Assembly (NCBI GenBank): GCA_934446565.1
Contig: CAKSEO010000006.1
Coordinates: forward strand, 17,467 to 81,466
DNA length: 64,000 nucleotides
DNA from: an uncultured Oscillospiraceae bacterium
GTDB taxonomy: Bacteria; Bacillota; Clostridia; Oscillospirales; Ruminococcaceae
Reading direction: 5' to 3'
Shown: one piece after another, positions 61,425 through 64,000 of the stretch
Position numbering within the stretch: the first letter of the stretch is position 1
How the letters are laid out: each line of letters starts with the position of its first letter
Program-made: the position numbers and the translations under genes
Notes under the pieces: model-generated
What the model was told of the DNA's origin: nothing
The model's database searches: none
The model's input: only the letters and a program-made list of their open reading frames with translations

Positions 61425-62374
61425 GATCAAGCGCGGCAATGCGCAGAATGGTGAGGGAGACCCGGCTTGACCCGGCGGATCTCATCTACCCGATATTCGT
61501 TGCCGAGGGAGAGAACATAAAGAAACCGGTGGATTCCATGCCGACGGTGTATCAGTATTCCATCGACAGGCTGGAGGAGATACTCCCGCAGATAGAGGAG
61601 AGCGGCATTTCCGGGCTGCTTATCTTCGGGATTCCCGCGCACAAGGACGCACGCGCTACTGAGGCGTACAACGACGAGGGCATAACTCAGCGCGCTATCC
61701 GGTATATAAAGGAGCATTATCCTGACCTCATAGTCATCGCGGACGTGTGCCTGTGCGAGTATACCGACCACGGTCACTGCGGGCTGATATGCGGTTGTAG
61801 GATACTGAACGATGAAACATTACCGCTGCTGTGCGCGATGTCGGTGAGCCTTGCGAAAGCCGGAGCAGATATCATCGCGCCCTCCGACATGATGGACGGG
61901 CGAGTTGCGGCGATACGCTCCGCACTGGACGAGGAGGGATGCAAGGACGTGCCGATAATGTCATACAGCGCGAAGTTCGCGTCGGGGTACTATTCGCCGT
62001 TCCGGGACGCGGCGCAGTCCGCTCCCAGCTTTGGCGACCGCAAGACATATCAGATGGACCCGGCGAACGGCAGGGAGGCTCTGCGCGAGATAGCGGACGA
62101 CATTTCCGAGGGCGCTGACATGGTTATGGTCAAGCCCGCGCTCGCCTATCTTGACGTTCTGAAAGCCGCAAGGGAGCGTTTCGACCTGCCGATAGCGGCG
62201 TACAACGTCAGCGGCGAGTTTTCTATGGTAAAGGCTGCGGCGCAGATGGGCTGGATAGACGAACACCGGATAGTCCTGGAGAACCTCACTGCGATAAAGC
62301 GCGCCGGAGCGGATATCATCATAACCTACCACGCGCTGGACGCGGCAGAATGGCTGAAGGAGGAGCAGAGATGA
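61403..62374 (+). CDS. hemB: Delta-aminolevulinic acid dehydratase (porphobilinogen synthase)
   Basis: 323 residues. Condenses two 5-aminolevulinate. DLIYPIFVAEGENIKKPVDSMP, the metal-binding Cys pattern CLCEYTDHGHCGLICG (zinc-type site), and the two Schiff-base Lys in MSYSAKFASGYYSPF and MVMVKPALAYLD. GGAGG lies 5 nt upstream of the ATG. Confidence 0.97.
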   Translation: MQRFRRLRSSAAMRRMVRETRLDPADLIYPIFVAEGENIKKPVDSMPTVYQYSIDRLEEILPQIEESGISGLLIFGIPAHKDARATEAYNDEGITQRAIRYIKEHYPDLIVIADVCLCEYTDHGHCGLICGCRILNDETLPLLCAMSVSLAKAGADIIAPSDMMDGRVAAIRSALDEEGCKDVPIMSYSAKFASGYYSPFRDAAQSAPSFGDRKTYQMDPANGREALREIADDISEGADMVMVKPALAYLDVLKAARERFDLPIAAYNVSGEFSMVKAAAQMGWIDEHRIVLENLTAIKRAGADIIITYHALDAAEWLKEEQR

Positions 62375-63627
62375 ACACCGGAAATTCAGAAAAGCTGTAT
62401 GAAAGGGCCTGTAAATTCATGCCCGGCGGAGTAAACAGTCCGGTGCGCGCCTGCCGCTCGGTTGGAGTTTCGCCACTGTTCATAAAGAGCGCTAAGGGCT
62501 CGAAAATTTACGACGAGGACGGGAATGAATTTATCGACTACATTTGTTCCTGGGGTCCGAATATTCTGGGACATGCAGTTCCGCAGATCACTGAGGCAGT
62601 GAAAGCAGCATGCGACAGCGGGCTTACTTTTGGGGCGTGCCACAAGGGTGAGATAGAGCTTGCGGAGCTTATCCAGAAACACTTCCCGTCGATGGAGATG
62701 CTGCGGCTCGTCAACTCCGGAACCGAGGCGGTTATGAGTGCGATAAGAGCGGCGCGGGGCTTTACCGGGCGCGATAAGGTAATCAAATTCGAGGGCTGTT
62801 ACCACGGGCATTCCGACGGGCTGCTGGCAAAGGCAGGGTCGGGGTTGATGACCCATTCGATACCATCCGGGGCGGGAGTTCCTGCGGGTTGCACTGCGGA
62901 TACGCTGCTTGCGAGGTACAATGATGAGAGCTCAGTTGAGAAGCTGTTTACGGAAAACGGCGGGAGGATAGCTGCACTCATTGTGGAGCCATGCGCGGCG
63001 AATATGGGCGTAGTTCCGCCGAAACCTGGATTTTTGCAGTTCCTGCGTGATATCACGGAGAAAAACGGCGCGCTGCTGATATTTGACGAGGTCATAACCG
63101 GATTCCGGCTGTCGGACGGCGGCGCACAGAAGTACTACGGCGTAAAACCTGATCTGACCACTCTCGGGAAGATAGTCGGCGGCGGAATGCCGCTTGCGGT
63201 CTACGGCGGCAGACGTGAGATAATGGAGTGCGTAGCGCCGCTTGGTTCGGTTTACCAGGCGGGTACGCTTTCGGGAAATCCCTGTGCAGTTGCTGCGGGA
63301 ATAGCTCAGTTGAGGCTTATAGAGGGCACGCCTGACCTTTATCAGCGCCTTGACAGCAGCGCGGAAAAGCTGCATGCTGCAATGCTGGAAAAGGGATTGA
63401 ATGCCAACCGCTGCGGCTCGCTGCTTACAGTATTCTTCACGGATGAGCCGGTTGTGGATTACGACACGGCGAGAGCATGCGATACCGGAAAATTCGCGGA
63501 ATACTGGCGGCACATGCTGGCGGGCGGTATTTACGCAGCGCCGTCACAGTTTGAGGCGATGTTCGTTTCCTATGCGCATTCCGATGAGGATATCGAACGT
63601 ACGATACAGGCGATAAAAACGCTGTGA
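62371..63627 (+). CDS. hemL: Glutamate-1-semialdehyde 2,1-aminomutase
   Basis: 418 residues from ATG 62371, which overlaps the hemB stop (ATGA) and has GGAGGAG upstream. PLP enzyme making 5-aminolevulinate. MPGGVNSPVRACRSVG, GSKIYDEDGNEFIDYICSWGPNILGH, KFEGCYHGHSDGLL, IFDEVITGFRL and the PLP Lys in TLGKIVGGGMPLAVYGG are typical. Ends the operon; no hemE, hemN or ferrochelatase follows. Confidence 0.97.
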   Translation: MNTGNSEKLYERACKFMPGGVNSPVRACRSVGVSPLFIKSAKGSKIYDEDGNEFIDYICSWGPNILGHAVPQITEAVKAACDSGLTFGACHKGEIELAELIQKHFPSMEMLRLVNSGTEAVMSAIRAARGFTGRDKVIKFEGCYHGHSDGLLAKAGSGLMTHSIPSGAGVPAGCTADTLLARYNDESSVEKLFTENGGRIAALIVEPCAANMGVVPPKPGFLQFLRDITEKNGALLIFDEVITGFRLSDGGAQKYYGVKPDLTTLGKIVGGGMPLAVYGGRREIMECVAPLGSVYQAGTLSGNPCAVAAGIAQLRLIEGTPDLYQRLDSSAEKLHAAMLEKGLNANRCGSLLTVFFTDEPVVDYDTARACDTGKFAEYWRHMLAGGIYAAPSQFEAMFVSYAHSDEDIERTIQAIKTL

Positions 63628-63644
63628 TAATTGAGATAATAAAT

Positions 63645-63680
63645 AACGGCTCCGGGATTTTGGTTGACCGGAGCCGTTTT
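63645..63680 (+). terminator. Terminator of the tetrapyrrole operon
   Basis: AACGGCTCCGG and CCGGAGCCGTT arms around a 12-nt loop, then TT. Confidence 0.85.
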
Positions 63681-63732
63681 GGTCTGTTGGAGAAACTATA
63701 ATTTAACGTTACAGGAACTTTACGGTTTACTG

Positions 63733-63908
63733 CAACCCCCAATTGGGAGTCAAGGGGGGCGCGCCCCCCTTGCAGGTCGAGGGCAGAGCCCTCGTCGCCG
63801 TAGGCGAAATACTCCGTGCGAAGCACGGCTACTCTGCGCGCTGGCGCGCAGCTAAACGATTCAAAGGCGCTAAAGGGGTGTGGGGGAAAACAAGAGTTTT
63901 CCCCCACA
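63733..63908. repeat. Dense cluster of hairpins (non-coding repeat element)
   Basis: Six inverted repeats in ~160 bp: CAAGGGGGGCGCGCCCCCCTTG-type palindrome (63751-63772), CGAGGGC/GCCCTCG (63778-63794), TCGCC/GGCGA (63795-63807), CCGTGC/GCACGG (63814-63828), CTGCGCGC/GCGCGCAG (about 63833-63850), and TGTGGGGGAAAAC/GTTTTCCCCCACA (about 63878-63908). No ORF spans it convincingly. It does not resemble the 188-bp element. Beyond it to the window end (64000) I see no gene. Confidence 0.65.
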
Positions 63909-64000
63909 GTCTCTATAAATTATCTGACGTAAAGCTTTACACGGCACAGTTTTATTGAGTGCCTTTCCAAATGGATAAACACTTATTCCAAAACAGTCCA

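Noticed and set aside
63733..63908. CRISPR array
   Set aside because: The hairpins have different sequences and no regular repeat-spacer spacing; no cas genes are in the window.
63694..63950. Imperfect direct repeats (CTATAA...CTTTAC) flanking the terminal hairpin cluster
   Set aside because: The similarity is partial and needs several gaps, too weak to call a target duplication without more copies.

Overview
The window looks like a chromosome segment from an anaerobic, fibre-degrading Firmicute of the Ruminococcus type (Clostridia, Oscillospiraceae). Several things point there: a type I dockerin on a secreted protein (46765-48924), a GH130 mannosyl-glucose phosphorylase beside a GH26-type lipoprotein, GTP-type PEP carboxykinase, FabV-type enoyl reductase, WhiA, HrcA/CIRCE control of groESL, and near-perfect TTGACA-17-TATAAT promoters throughout. 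I infer the genus from family content only.

Layout. 1-2.7 kb: the tail of an unidentified membrane-anchored protein, a secreted transglutaminase-like protein, and a SpoIIM-like membrane protein. 3-4.5 kb: metK under a SAM-I riboswitch. 4.5-9.6 kb (minus): one operon carrying a BrxD-type (DUF2791) ATPase, an Lhr/BrxHI-like helicase, a YfcE-like phosphodiesterase and whiA. 9.8-11.8 kb: groES-groEL behind a CIRCE operator. 11.9-12.1 kb: a structured 188-bp repeat element between two identical terminator hairpins. 12.2-15.2 kb (minus): a solute-binding lipoprotein and a hybrid histidine kinase. 15.3-21.6 kb (minus): the operon mgp-nudix-trkA-ftsA-like-GH26, whose GH26 protein has lost both catalytic glutamates. 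21.7-27.5 kb (plus): a SecA paralogue, mnmE, a second TrkA protein, a HAD phosphatase and a cytidylate-kinase-like protein. 27.5-35.1 kb (minus): a membrane protein, two ABC exporter half-transporters, fabV, a HAD hydrolase and a NagZ-like lipoprotein. 35.2-36.7 kb: O-acetylhomoserine sulfhydrylase preceded by a 25-residue Cys/Met-rich leader ORF. 36.8-44.3 kb: a secreted FnIII-like protein, an ECF sigma factor with a large membrane partner, a NusG-II protein and a class A PBP. 44.6-46.6 kb: rplM-rpsI, then the relic of a tyrosine recombinase and two small ORFs. 46.7-53.8 kb: the dockerin protein, smpB, an SGNH esterase, the second copy of the structured repeat, yjbR-dfrA, a GT2 glycosyltransferase and a DUF305 protein. 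54.0-57.1 kb: tRNA-Gln, pckG, and small RDAC and HD-domain genes. 57.3-63.6 kb: a compact tetrapyrrole operon, hemA-(siroheme dehydrogenase)-hemC-cobA/hemD-hemB-hemL. The window ends in a dense cluster of hairpins.

Most of the window is core metabolism and cell biology. The observations that go beyond routine annotation are: (1) the 188/189-bp element with CAG-ended inverted repeats and covarying stems, found twice, each time inside a perfectly duplicated but locus-specific terminator palindrome; (2) the Cys/Met leader peptide upstream of the sulfhydrylase; (3) the catalytically dead GH26; (4) the two-gene BrxD-like/helicase module joined to a housekeeping operon; (5) the integrase relic at the 3' end of rpsI.
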